From assembly GCA_004173415.1 (NCBI GenBank), contig SEHC01000070.1, positions 1-19,688 of the forward strand: 19,688 nucleotides of DNA, read 5' to 3'. Position numbers and translations under genes: made by a program. The DNA comes from Lysobacteraceae bacterium. Lineage in GTDB: Bacteria > Pseudomonadota > Gammaproteobacteria > Xanthomonadales > Xanthomonadaceae. Positions 7,916 through 15,292 of the stretch are shown piece by piece. The notes under the pieces were generated by a model. It did not search any database. It saw only the letters and a program-made list of their open reading frames with translations, and was not told where the DNA came from. The number at the start of each line of letters is the position of its first letter. Position 1 is the first letter of the stretch.

Positions 7916-8535
7916 TCGTCGAAGCGCAGGTGCCGCACCGACTTGCCGTTGCGCCGGATCAGCTTCAGCGCCTCGATGCCGATGTTGATGTGGTCGATCA
8001 CGAACTGGGAACTGACCTGCGCGTCGGACGCCTCGGTCTTGACCCCCTCGGGTACCATCGGCTGGTCGCTGACCAGCAGCAGCGCGCCGCAGGGAATGCG
8101 GTTGGCGAAACCCGCCGAGAAGATCGTCGCGGTCTCCATGTCGATGGCCATGCAGCGCACCTTGCGCAGGTATTCCTTGAACTCGACGTCGTGCTCCCAG
8201 ACCCGGCGGTTGGTGGTGTAGACCGTGCCGGTCCAGTAGTCCAGCCCGCCGCACTTGCCCAGGAACAGCACCGCCTTGGGCATGATTGCCGAGAGCAGGT
8301 CCATCATGGTCGCCGCATTGGGGCTGCCCATGCCGAAGTTGATCATGCTGATGCCGTCGATGGTCGCGCTGGCCATGGGCCGGTCCAGGCCGACGATGGG
8401 CGCGCCGGTCAGCTGCGAGAACGCATTGAGGTAACCGCCGAAGTTGGTCAGCAGGATGTGTTCGCCGAACTGGTCCAGCGGCACCCCGGTGTAGCGCGGC
8501 AGCCAGTTGTCGACGATCTCGTTCTTTTCCTTCAT
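7912..8535 (-). CDS. amn: AMP nucleosidase, internally shortened
   Basis: Short-type AMP nucleosidase (NP-I/PNP_UDP family), which splits AMP into adenine and ribose 5-phosphate. Residues 1-98 (NWLPRYTGVPLDQFG, INFGMGS, AVLFLGKCGGL) and 99-207 (DYWTGTVYTTNRRVWEHD, AIDMETATIFSAGFANRIP, LLLVSDQPMVPEGVKTE) match the short enzymes of xanthomonads and Bacteroidetes almost word for word, from memory. Those proteins are about 258 residues; this one has 207. The segment normally between GKCGGL and DYWTGT, which holds the GDLILPIAAIRGEG-type substrate-binding stretch, is missing at 8241/8242. The frame is kept. Activity is therefore doubtful. The start at 8535 is supported by GAGAGG 6 bases upstream. 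It is coupled by a 4-base overlap to the TonB-domain gene and is divergent from the amidohydrolase pair. Confidence 0.85.
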   Translation of the reverse strand: MKEKNEIVDNWLPRYTGVPLDQFGEHILLTNFGGYLNAFSQLTGAPIVGLDRPMASATIDGISMINFGMGSPNAATMMDLLSAIMPKAVLFLGKCGGLDYWTGTVYTTNRRVWEHDVEFKEYLRKVRCMAIDMETATIFSAGFANRIPCGALLLVSDQPMVPEGVKTEASDAQVSSQFVIDHINIGIEALKLIRRNGKSVRHLRFDE

Positions 8536-8648
8536 TGCATGCCTCTCTTGCCTGTGTTCCCGGCAATTGTGTCACGCGCCCGGGACCCAGCACTTGGCAA
8601 CGACCCACGCCGGCGGTTAGCGTGCGGGCTGCACTTCCGGGGAACACC

Positions 8649-10082
8649 ATGCGCCTTGACCTCCTGGCCCTCGCCGGCCTCGCTTGCGCGTGCGCAGGCT
8701 TCGATGCCTCCGCCGCCGGCAAGTCCCGCTTCACCCACGACCCGTATCCCAGCACCTACCAGGCGATCGCCGCCGGGCCGGTGCTGATCCGCCATGCGAC
8801 CGTGCTCACCGGCACCGGCGAGCGGCTGGAGGACACCGACGTGCTGCTCGCCGAGGGCAGGGTCGTCGCGGTCGGCCGCGCCCTGCAGGCGCCGGCCGAA
8901 GCCCGCGTGGTCGAGGCCGCCGGGCGCTGGGTCACCCCCGGCCTGATCGACGTGCACTCCCACCTCGGCGTCTATCCCAGCCCGGGCATGAACGCGCACA
9001 GCGACGGCAACGAATCCACCGCGCCGGTCACCGCCAATGTCTGGGCCGAGCATTCGGTGTGGCCGCAGGATCCCGGCTTCCATGCCGCGCTCGCCGGCGG
9101 CATCACCTCGCTGCAGGTCCTGCCGGGCTCGGCCAACCTGGTCGGCGGGCGCGGGGTGACCCTGAAGAACGTGCCGGCCACGACCTACCAGGGCATGAAG
9201 TTCCCCGGTGCGCCGTGGGGCCTGAAGATGGCCTGCGGCGAGAACCCCAAGCGGGTCTATGGCCAGAAGGGCGGCCCTTCCACGCGCATGGGCAACGTCG
9301 CCGGCTATCGCGCGGCCTTCATCGACGCCAGCGAATACCTGAAGAAGAACCAGCCCAAGCCGGCCACGCCGAAGAAGAAGCGCTGGTGGGAGCGCGCCAA
9401 GGGCGAGGACAGCGCCGACAGTTCCGGCGACAGCGGCGGCAAGCGCGACCTCAAGCTGGACACCCTGGCCGGCGCCCTCAACGGCGAGATCCGCGTGCAC
9501 ATCCATTGCTACCGCGCCGACGAGATGGCGACCATGCTGGACCTGGCCAAGGAATTCGGCTTCAAGGTCGCCGCCTTCCACCATGGCGTGGAGGCGTACA
9601 AGATCGCCGACCGGCTGGCCGCCGAGGGCGTATGCGGCGCGCTCTGGGCCGACTGGTGGGGATTCAAGATGGAAGCCTTCGATGGCATCCAGGAGAACAT
9701 CGCCCTGGTCGACCGGCCGGCCAACGGTTGCGCGATCGTGCATTCGGACTCGGACGAGGGCATCCAGCGACTCAACCAGGAAGCGGCCAAGGTGATGGCC
9801 AATGCGCGCCGCGCGGGCATCGACATCCCCCCGGAGCGCGCAATCCGCTGGCTGACCCGGAACCCGGCCCTGGCCATGGGAATCCTCGAGCGCACCGGCA
9901 CCCTGGAGGCCGGCAAGATGGCCGACCTGGTGGTCTGGAACCAGAACCCCTTCAGCGTTTACGCGCAGGCCGAGCAGGTCTACATCGACGGGGTCCGGGT
10001 CTACGACCGCCAGGACCGGGCGCGCCAGCCGCGTTCGGATTTCATGCTGGGCCAGGACGCGACCAGCGGAGGTGGACGGTGA
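8649..10082 (+). CDS. Secreted metal-dependent amidohydrolase
   Basis: A 477-residue amidohydrolase-superfamily protein (imidazolonepropionase-like, PF01979 type) with an N-terminal signal peptide (about 1-22). The TIM-barrel metal motif is VTPGLIDVHSHLG with His103 and His105. Further candidate ligands are His284/286 (VHIHCYRADEM), His311/312 (AFHHGVEAYK) and His365/Asp367 (IVHSDSDEG). A lysine- and acid-rich loop at about residues 235-270 (KKKRWWERAKGED and following) is probably an exposed insertion. The C-terminal LEAGKMADLVVWNQNPFSVY is the usual composite-sandwich ending. Substrate unknown; peptidase or cyclic-amide hydrolase are both possible for the family. ATG at 8649 is chosen because the signal peptide begins there and GGGGAA lies just upstream. 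Its TGA overlaps the GTG of the next gene, so the two are co-translated. Confidence 0.88.
   Translation: MRLDLLALAGLACACAGFDASAAGKSRFTHDPYPSTYQAIAAGPVLIRHATVLTGTGERLEDTDVLLAEGRVVAVGRALQAPAEARVVEAAGRWVTPGLIDVHSHLGVYPSPGMNAHSDGNESTAPVTANVWAEHSVWPQDPGFHAALAGGITSLQVLPGSANLVGGRGVTLKNVPATTYQGMKFPGAPWGLKMACGENPKRVYGQKGGPSTRMGNVAGYRAAFIDASEYLKKNQPKPATPKKKRWWERAKGEDSADSSGDSGGKRDLKLDTLAGALNGEIRVHIHCYRADEMATMLDLAKEFGFKVAAFHHGVEAYKIADRLAAEGVCGALWADWWGFKMEAFDGIQENIALVDRPANGCAIVHSDSDEGIQRLNQEAAKVMANARRAGIDIPPERAIRWLTRNPALAMGILERTGTLEAGKMADLVVWNQNPFSVYAQAEQVYIDGVRVYDRQDRARQPRSDFMLGQDATSGGGR
10068..10075 (+). promoter_or_regulatory. Strong RBS for the overlapping GTG start
   Basis: GGAGGTGG lies inside the end of the upstream gene, with GGAGG 6 bases before the GTG at 10079. 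The GTGA overlap (10079-10082) makes the pair translationally coupled. Confidence 0.75.
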
Positions 10083-11356
10083 GCGCGCCGCGTACGGTAC
10101 TTCCCGGCGCCCTGCTGGCCCTGGCCGCGGCGCTGCTGCCCTGCGCCGGGGCACGCGCCCAGGACGTGCTGATCCGCCACGCCACCGTGCATACGGCCGG
10201 CGCCCAGGGCACGCTGCGCGACGCCGACGTGCTGGTGCAGGGCGGCATCATCCGCGCGGTCGGCCCCGGGCTTGTCGCGCCCGCGTCGATCCCGGTGGTC
10301 GAGGCCGGGGGCCGGCCGCTGACCCCGGCCCTGTTCGGCGGCATCACCGAGATCGGCATCGAGGAGGTCTCCGGCGAAGCCGAAACGGTGGACAGCGCGG
10401 TCAAGCTGGAAGACCAGCCGATGCGCCCGGAATTCGACGTGACCCTGGCATACAACCCCGAGTCGGTGCTGGTGCCGGTGGCCCGGGTGGAAGGGCTTGG
10501 CTTCACCCTGCTGGGTGCCGGCACCGGGGCGTCCTTCGTCGCCGGGCAGGGCGGCGTGGTGCGCCTGGATGGCAGCGCCGACCCGATCGGCCCGCGGGTG
10601 CTCTTCATCAAGCTCGGCGGCGACGTGCTGGCCCAGAGCGGCAGCTCGCGCGCCGCGCAGTGGATGCTGCTGGACCAGCTGGTCGGCGAAGCGCGCGGCC
10701 GCATCCCGGCCGATTCGCCGCATGCGCTGCTCACCCCCGCCGGACGCGCGACGCTGGCCCGCTACCTGGCCGGCAGCGGCCGCCTCGTGGTCGAAGTGAA
10801 CCGCGCCGCCGACATCCGCCAGCTCCTGCGCTGGGCGGGGCGCGAGAAGGTACGCATCGCCATCGCCAGCGGCATCGAGGCCTGGAAGCTGGCCGCGCAG
10901 ATCGCCGAGGCACGGGTGCCGGTGTTCGTCGACGCGCTGGCCGACCTGCCCGGCGACTTCGACCAGATCGGGGCGACCCTGGAGAACGCCGCGCGGCTGC
11001 ATGCGGCCGGCGTCCAGGTCAGCTTCGCCCAGTTCGGCGATGCCTCGCACAACGCGCGCAAGATCCGCCAGTACGCCGGCAACGCGGTCGCCAACGGCCT
11101 GCCGTGGGAAGCCGGACTGGCCGGACTGACCCGGATCCCGGCCCAGGTGCTCGGCGTCGACGACCGCCTGGGCACGATCGCGCCGGGCAAGCTGGCCGAC
11201 CTGGTGCTCTGGAGTGGCGATCCGCTGGACGTGGCCCACGTGGCCGGGCAGCTGTGGCTGGGCGGGCGCGCGGTGCCGATGCGTTCGCGGCAGACCGAAC
11301 TGCGCGACCGCTACCTGCGCGCGGCCGGCGAACTGCCGCGCGCCTACCCGCCCTGA
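10079..11356 (+). CDS. Amidohydrolase-family protein lacking the HxH motif
   Basis: A 425-residue secreted protein with a signal peptide (about 1-26, ending AGARAQ). The overall plan matches its upstream neighbour: VLIRHATVHTAGAQGTLRDADVLVQGG at the start and LGTIAPGKLADLVLWSGDPL near the end are amidohydrolase signatures. Where a TPGxIDxHxH motif is expected it reads LTPALFGGITEIGIEE, so the first metal-binding histidines are absent. IAIASGIEAWKLAAQ and SFAQFGDASHNARKIRQYAG replace later barrel motifs. It is probably either a catalytically inactive partner or works by a different mechanism; from memory, related xanthomonad proteins also read LTPALFGGITEIG, so this is a family trait rather than local damage. 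GTG start supported by a strong RBS and a 4-base overlap. The longer open frame reaching back to 8684 is a shadow of the upstream gene. Confidence 0.85.
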   Translation: MSAPRTVLPGALLALAAALLPCAGARAQDVLIRHATVHTAGAQGTLRDADVLVQGGIIRAVGPGLVAPASIPVVEAGGRPLTPALFGGITEIGIEEVSGEAETVDSAVKLEDQPMRPEFDVTLAYNPESVLVPVARVEGLGFTLLGAGTGASFVAGQGGVVRLDGSADPIGPRVLFIKLGGDVLAQSGSSRAAQWMLLDQLVGEARGRIPADSPHALLTPAGRATLARYLAGSGRLVVEVNRAADIRQLLRWAGREKVRIAIASGIEAWKLAAQIAEARVPVFVDALADLPGDFDQIGATLENAARLHAAGVQVSFAQFGDASHNARKIRQYAGNAVANGLPWEAGLAGLTRIPAQVLGVDDRLGTIAPGKLADLVLWSGDPLDVAHVAGQLWLGGRAVPMRSRQTELRDRYLRAAGELPRAYPP

Positions 11357-11362
11357 GCCACC

Positions 11363-11387
11363 GGCGCAGGCTCAGCCGGCCTGCGCC
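11363..11387. terminator. Perfect 9-bp hairpin between convergent genes
   Basis: GGCGCAGGC (11363-11371) and GCCTGCGCC (11379-11387) form a perfect 9-base stem with loop TCAGCCG. It starts 6 bases after the amidohydrolase stop, and the stop codon of the opposing diguanylate cyclase (11372-11374) lies in the loop. It is symmetric, so it can fold in both transcripts. There is no T-run on either side. Confidence 0.55.
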
Positions 11388-12947
11388 TCCAGCATCACCA
11401 CGCGGTTGCGTCCGCCGTTCTTGGCCACGTACATGGCCCCGTCGGCGCGCCTGATCAGGCTCTCCACCGTATCGTTGGGGCGGCACTGGGCGACGCCGAT
11501 GCTGACCGTGAGCGCCACCGCATTGCCGTCCACCCAGTGGCAATCGGCCTGGATCACCCGGCGCAGGTGGGTCGCCGTACTGGAGTTCGGCGCTGATCGC
11601 CCGCACCACCGCGCGCAGGCAGGTGTCGCCCACCGCGTGGCCGAAGCGGTCGTTGATCTGCTTGAACTCGTCCAGGTCCAGGAACAGCAGCGACAGCGGC
11701 ACCCCTTCACGGCGCGTATTGAGGATCGCCCAGTCCAGCCGGTGCTCGATGCCGCCGCGGTTCATGACCCCGGTCAGCCAGTCGCGCTCGGCGTGGGCCT
11801 GAGCGGTGTCGCGTTCCTGGCGGAAGGTCAGCATGCGGTCGGCCAGGCCCAGGGCCAGGATCACCGAGCTGAAGGCAAGCACCAGCGGCAGGCCGTATTG
11901 CAGCCAGGGTTCGATCGGCACGCCCATGCTCAGCTGCAGCGCGCGCGCGGTACTGAACACCACCAGCGGCACCCAGGCGATCAGGACCAGGCCGGCATGC
12001 CGGCCGCCACGCCGCCAGGCCTGGAACAGCGCGGCGATGGCCATCAGGTTGGTCGCCAGGAACAGCAGGTTGCCTGCATTGGGGAACCACTGCTTGTCGG
12101 CGGGCCACGGCAGCAGCAGCAACAGCAACAGGCTGAGGGGCAGGTAGGCGCCGAGCCAGCGCATGCCCAGGCTCAGCCGTGGCACTCGCTCGCGCAGGCC
12201 GGCGTAGTCCAGCAGCATGTAGACCGCGCAGACGGTCGCCACGGTGGCGAGGAACCAGATCCCGGGCGCACCGAAAACCGCCAGGCCGCGCAGCACCGGC
12301 AAGGCATAGGCCTCGCCGTAGGAACACAGCAGGAACAGCATCTGCAGGGCCATGCTGGCCGCATACAACAGGTACACGCGCTCGCGCAGCATCGCCCAGA
12401 ACAGCAGCACGGTCAGGGACACGCCGACCAGTGCGCCGACCGCCAGCGATAGCACCCGGACCTGGACCAGGTCGCGGGCGACATGGGTCGCGCGCGGCAG
12501 CACCGCGACCTGCAGCGGGTAGCGCGCCCCTTCCACGCTGATCGACACCGGCCCGTCGCCCGGGAGCGGGAAGACCAGCGCATGGCGCGAGTACTGCGGA
12601 TCCAGGTCGCGGTCGAACAGGGTCTGGGTGGAGAACGGCATCGACGGAGCGCTGCCGTCCGCTTCGCCGCCCACGCTGATCCGGGCGCTGTAGGGGTGGT
12701 AGACCAGCAACAGCGGTTGCTCGATGCCGGCGACCGGCTGCAGCCGCCACTGGCCATTGCCGATCACCGAGGGTTTCGCCGGGTCGGCCACGAACTCGCG
12801 TTCGGCGAAGATCCCCGCATGCTGCGCGGAAACCGGCTGTGCCGGCGCGACCTGTTCCAGGCGCAGGATGCCGCCGGCTGCCGCCTGCGCCGGCAAGCAG
12901 CCCGCCGCCCATCCGGTCAGCGCCCACAGCAGCCAATGCCTGATCAT
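11372..12947 (-). pseudogene. 7TM-DISM diguanylate cyclase, GGDEF domain deleted and frameshifted
   Basis: The first part reads as a normal membrane diguanylate cyclase: signal peptide (about 1-22), periplasmic 7TMR-DISM-type sensor domain (about 25-165), seven membrane helices (about 170-385), then the start of a GGDEF domain (DWLTGVMNRGGIEHR; FLDLDEFKQINDRFGHAVGD with metal-binding Asp near 424-426). After Tyr-Gly-Asp459 (11571-11573) the frame breaks. The domain resumes in another frame as HLRRVIQADCHW, AVALTVSIGVAQC, ADGAMYVAKNGGRNRVV, down to the stop at 11372. The segment that should hold RYGG(D/E)EF and the following helix, about 80 bases, is absent in every frame. The reading frame as written runs on to 11019 through unrelated sequence. 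The RBS AAGGAG 4 bases before the ATG is intact. As written, it cannot make c-di-GMP. Confidence 0.85.
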
Positions 12948-13170
12948 GTCGCTCCTTGCCGGGCACCCATTTCATTCCTGCGGGCGGCCAATGACAAGCG
13001 CCGTCTGCCCCGCGAGCCAGCCGTCCGCAGGGGCGGCCCGCCGGGACATTACCGGAGCCCGTTGCCCGGTGCCGTTCACATTCGCGTGACCGGTCGCACT
13101 GTTGGCAGGTGCCACCGTACTCATAATGGAGTAACTTCGAACCAGTCGCTATGCATGCCGGAGGGGCCTC
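12948..13170. promoter_or_regulatory. Divergent intergenic region, DegV and cyclase promoters
   Basis: This 223-base gap is the largest in the window. Near the DegV gene are TTGGCA (13102-13107) and CATAAT (13122-13127), a plausible -10, but their spacing of 14 is short and no good -35 lies 17 bases away. An ACCGG/CCGGT inverted pair is at 13051-13055 and 13066-13070. GGAGGGG at 13160-13166 is the DegV ribosome site. No small gene is supported. Confidence 0.35.
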
Positions 13171-14118
13171 ATGCGCATTGGAATAGTGGTGGATTCTGCG
13201 TGCGACCTGCCGCAGGACTACATCAGGGACAACGACATCGTCCTGCTGCCGATCACCGTGCGGATCGGGGACGCGGTGCTGGCCGACCATCGTGACGAGG
13301 AAGCCACCCTGAGCTTCCTGCACGCGCACGTGGCCGAACGCGGCCACGAGGCCGAAACCATTCCGTTCACGGTCAACCAGATCCGCGACCTGTTCCTGGG
13401 CAAGCTGGTCATCGACTACGACCACGTCTACTGCATGACCATCACCAAGACCCGCAGCCCGATCCACGAGAACGCGATGCAGGCCAGTTTCGCCATCCTC
13501 AACGACTACAAGCCGGTGCGCCAGGCCGCGGGCCACAACTCGCCGTTCGCGCTGCGCGTGATCGACACCCAGACCCTGTTCGCCGCCCAGGGCATCACCG
13601 CGGTCGAGGCGGTGCGCATGCGCGCGGCCGGCGAGAACGTCCAGCACATGCGCACCAAGCTGGAATACCTGGCCGCCAACAGCCACGGCTACATGATTCC
13701 ACGTGACCTGTACTACCTGCGCGCCCGGGCCCGCACCAAGGGCGATCGCAGCGTCAGCTTCATGAGCGCGGCCCTGGGCAGCGCGCTGGACATCAAGCCG
13801 GTGCTGCATGGCCACGCCGGCAAGACCGAGCCGGTGGCCAAGATCAAGGGCTTCGAGAACGCGGCCGAGCAGATGTTCAAGTTCGCCGGCAACCGGGTCA
13901 TGGCCGGGCTGCTGACCCCCACCTTGTGCATGAGCTATGGCGGCGAACTGTCCGAGATGCGGGCCCTGCCCGGCTACAACCGCCTGCGCGACATCTGCGC
14001 CAACAACAACGTGGAAGTGTTCGAGAGCGTGATGAGCCTGACCGGCATGGTCAACGTCGGCAAGGGCGCGGTGGTGGTCGGCTTCGCCGCCGAGCCGCAT
14101 ACCTTCAGCGTGTCCTGA
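13171..14118 (+). CDS. DegV family protein (fatty-acid binding)
   Basis: A 315-residue cytosolic DegV/FakB-type protein; the family binds a fatty acid in a cleft between two domains. The N-terminal signature is MRIGIVVDSACDLPQDYI, followed by NDIVLLPITVRIGD, and IPFTVNQIRDLF where typical members have a TSQPS-like loop. TITKTRSPIHENAMQAS replaces the usual SGTYQSA-like loop, and DTQTLFAAQGI matches the mid-protein DS/DT motif. The C-terminal GMVNVGKGAVVVGF matches the family's usual ending with a glycine-rich strand. The loops differ from classical Firmicute FakB proteins, so ligand and partner may differ; no FakA kinase is present in the window. ATG at 13171 has GGAGGGG upstream. The following small gene starts 57 bases downstream. 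Confidence 0.87.
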   Translation: MRIGIVVDSACDLPQDYIRDNDIVLLPITVRIGDAVLADHRDEEATLSFLHAHVAERGHEAETIPFTVNQIRDLFLGKLVIDYDHVYCMTITKTRSPIHENAMQASFAILNDYKPVRQAAGHNSPFALRVIDTQTLFAAQGITAVEAVRMRAAGENVQHMRTKLEYLAANSHGYMIPRDLYYLRARARTKGDRSVSFMSAALGSALDIKPVLHGHAGKTEPVAKIKGFENAAEQMFKFAGNRVMAGLLTPTLCMSYGGELSEMRALPGYNRLRDICANNNVEVFESVMSLTGMVNVGKGAVVVGFAAEPHTFSVS

Positions 14119-14175
14119 CCGGCCGCTAACGCCGGCGCGCTAGGCTGGACGGCACTCCATCGACCAGGTCCGACC

Positions 14176-14520
14176 ATGCCGATCCGTTACTACATCGCCC
14201 TCAAGCACCCCGAGAAGGCGCGCGGCAGCGAAGCCGCCTTCAGCTTCAGCGCCCATGGCGCGGAGGAATTCGCCGCCCAGTTGCAGGACGCGCTGCGCAG
14301 CGACGGGCTGTTCCACCGCTGGCGCGCTGCGCAGGCCGAACCGGACGCGGTCGATCCGGGCCTCGGCGCCACCGATCCGGCGGCCACGGTCAAGGGCGAG
14401 CAGCACGACCTGCAGATCGACCTGGTGGCGGTGACCTCGATCCCCGGCAGCGTGTTCAGGCACCGCCTGCGCCTGCTGGCCGGCAATGCCTGGGAACTGC
14501 GCGACGTCTCCTCGGCCTGA
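14176..14520 (+). CDS. Hypothetical protein, 114 residues
   Basis: Not recognised as a named family. The protein is soluble, with no signal peptide or membrane segment: MPIRYYIALKHPEKARGSEA, then SAHGAEEFAAQLQDALRSDGLF, then a C-terminal stretch DLQIDLVAVTSIPGSVFRHRLRLL. The alternating pattern suggests a small alpha/beta fold. Codon use (G/C at most third positions) and in-line spacing with both neighbours support a real gene: the stop at 14518-14520 is 18 bases before the next start. The ribosome site is weak (AGGTCC at 14166-14171). A TAGGCT hexamer lies upstream in the 57-base gap and could be a -10. Its role may be linked to the PP-loop ATPase downstream, but this is only inferred from position. 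Confidence 0.7.
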   Translation: MPIRYYIALKHPEKARGSEAAFSFSAHGAEEFAAQLQDALRSDGLFHRWRAAQAEPDAVDPGLGATDPAATVKGEQHDLQIDLVAVTSIPGSVFRHRLRLLAGNAWELRDVSSA

Positions 14521-14524
14521 GTCG

Positions 14525-14530
14525 AAGGAA
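14525..14530 (+). promoter_or_regulatory. RBS supporting TTG start of the PP-loop gene
   Basis: AAGGAA lies 8 bases before the TTG at 14539. The next start candidates would cut into the ATP-binding strand that begins about six residues in. Confidence 0.6.
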
Positions 14531-14538
14531 CCTGTGGC

Positions 14539-15216
14539 TTGAACGACGCGGCGGTGCTGCTGGCCTGGAGCGGCGGCAAGGATGCGGCGTGGACGCTGCA
14601 CCGGCTGCGCCAGTCGGGGGTGGCGGTGGCCGGCTTGATCACCACGCTGACCGAGGGCTGGGAGCGGGCCTCGATGCAGGGCATCCGCCGCGAGATCCTG
14701 CATGCGCAGGCGGCGGCCACCGGCCTGCCGCTGCTGGAAGCGGTGATCGCGCCGGGCTGCGACAACGACCACTACGAGGCCGCCTTCGCCGCGTGCCTGC
14801 GATCGGCCCAGGCACGCTGGCCCGGGCTTCACGAACTCGCCTTCGGCGACCTGTTTCTCGACGACATCCGCGACTACCGCATTGCCCTGTGCGCACGCCA
14901 CGGCTGGCAGGTGCGCACGCCGTTGTACGGCAGCGACACCGGGCTGCTGGCGCGGGAGATGATCGACGGCGGGCTGCAGGCCGCCGTCTGCTGCGTGGAT
15001 ACGCGGCAGCTGTGCGCGGATTTCGCCGGGCGCGATTTCGACGCCGCCCTGTTGCACGACCTGCCCGCGCACATCGACGCTTGCGGCGAGAACGGCGAAT
15101 TCCACACCTGCGTGCACGCCGGCCCGATGTTCGACCGGCCGATCAGGATCCTGCGTGGCGAGACCGCATTGCGCGACGCGCGCTTCGCCTACACCGACTT
15201 CATGCTGCAGCCGTAG
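14539..15216 (+). CDS. Dph6-like PP-loop ATPase
   Basis: A 225-residue N-type ATP pyrophosphatase of the Dph6/MJ0570 group (PF01902), which adenylates a substrate for amidation or similar chemistry. The PP-loop is SGGKD at residues 11-15, after strand AVLLAW. The family signature CGENGEFHTCVHAGPMF is near the C-terminus, with GDLFLDDIRDYRI and TPLYGSDTGLLAREMI between. Bacteria have no diphthamide, so the eukaryotic role (diphthine-ammonia ligase) cannot be assumed; the bacterial substrate is unknown. Length is usual for the family. TTG start with AAGGAA 8 bases upstream. The TAG stop (15214-15216) lies inside the first unit of a tandem repeat, so the repeat supplies the end of this gene. Confidence 0.85.
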   Translation: MNDAAVLLAWSGGKDAAWTLHRLRQSGVAVAGLITTLTEGWERASMQGIRREILHAQAAATGLPLLEAVIAPGCDNDHYEAAFAACLRSAQARWPGLHELAFGDLFLDDIRDYRIALCARHGWQVRTPLYGSDTGLLAREMIDGGLQAAVCCVDTRQLCADFAGRDFDAALLHDLPAHIDACGENGEFHTCVHAGPMFDRPIRILRGETALRDARFAYTDFMLQP

Positions 15217-15254
15217 GAGCGATGCAGGAGCGATGTAGGAGCGACGCAAGTCGC
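15213..15254 (+). repeat. Three 11-bp tandem units plus GNRA-loop hairpin
   Basis: Units GTAGGAGCGAT (15213-15223), GCAGGAGCGAT (15224-15234) and GTAGGAGCGAC (15235-15245) fit G(T/C)AGGAGCGA(T/C). The last runs into GCGAC-GCAA-GTCGC (15241-15254), a 5-base stem closing a GCAA (GNRA) tetraloop. The motif resembles dispersed intergenic repeats of xanthomonads, from memory. It lies between convergent genes and may fold as an mRNA 3' end. Confidence 0.75.
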
Positions 15255-15292
15255 GAACAGCCTGGGCCGTTGACGTCGGTTCTACGCACGCG

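Noticed and set aside
7118..8755. 545-residue frame joining upstream sequence to the TonB-domain protein
   Set aside because: The upstream portion is a shadow of AMP nucleosidase; the signal peptide and ATGA overlap fix the start at 7915.
9350..9460. Lys/Asp/Ser-rich stretch in the first amidohydrolase as an insertion or frame error
   Set aside because: The frame and both flanks are normal, and relatives also have a charged variable loop here, from memory.
10320..10360. Missing HxH in the second amidohydrolase as a fourth internal deletion
   Set aside because: The sequence is continuous through the region with replaced residues, not a gap, and related proteins read the same way.
8684..11356. 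Single 890-residue plus-strand frame covering both amidohydrolases
   Set aside because: The part before 10079 is out of frame with the real first amidohydrolase; only the part from the GTG with its RBS has family signatures.
13076..13090. TCAC-N6-GTGA as a possible CRP/Clp site
   Set aside because: The half-sites are in the wrong order for TGTGA-N6-TCACA, and the flanks do not match.
11707..14100. 797-residue minus-strand frame opposite DegV
   Set aside because: Shadow of DegV and of the cyclase in another frame, with no coherent domains.
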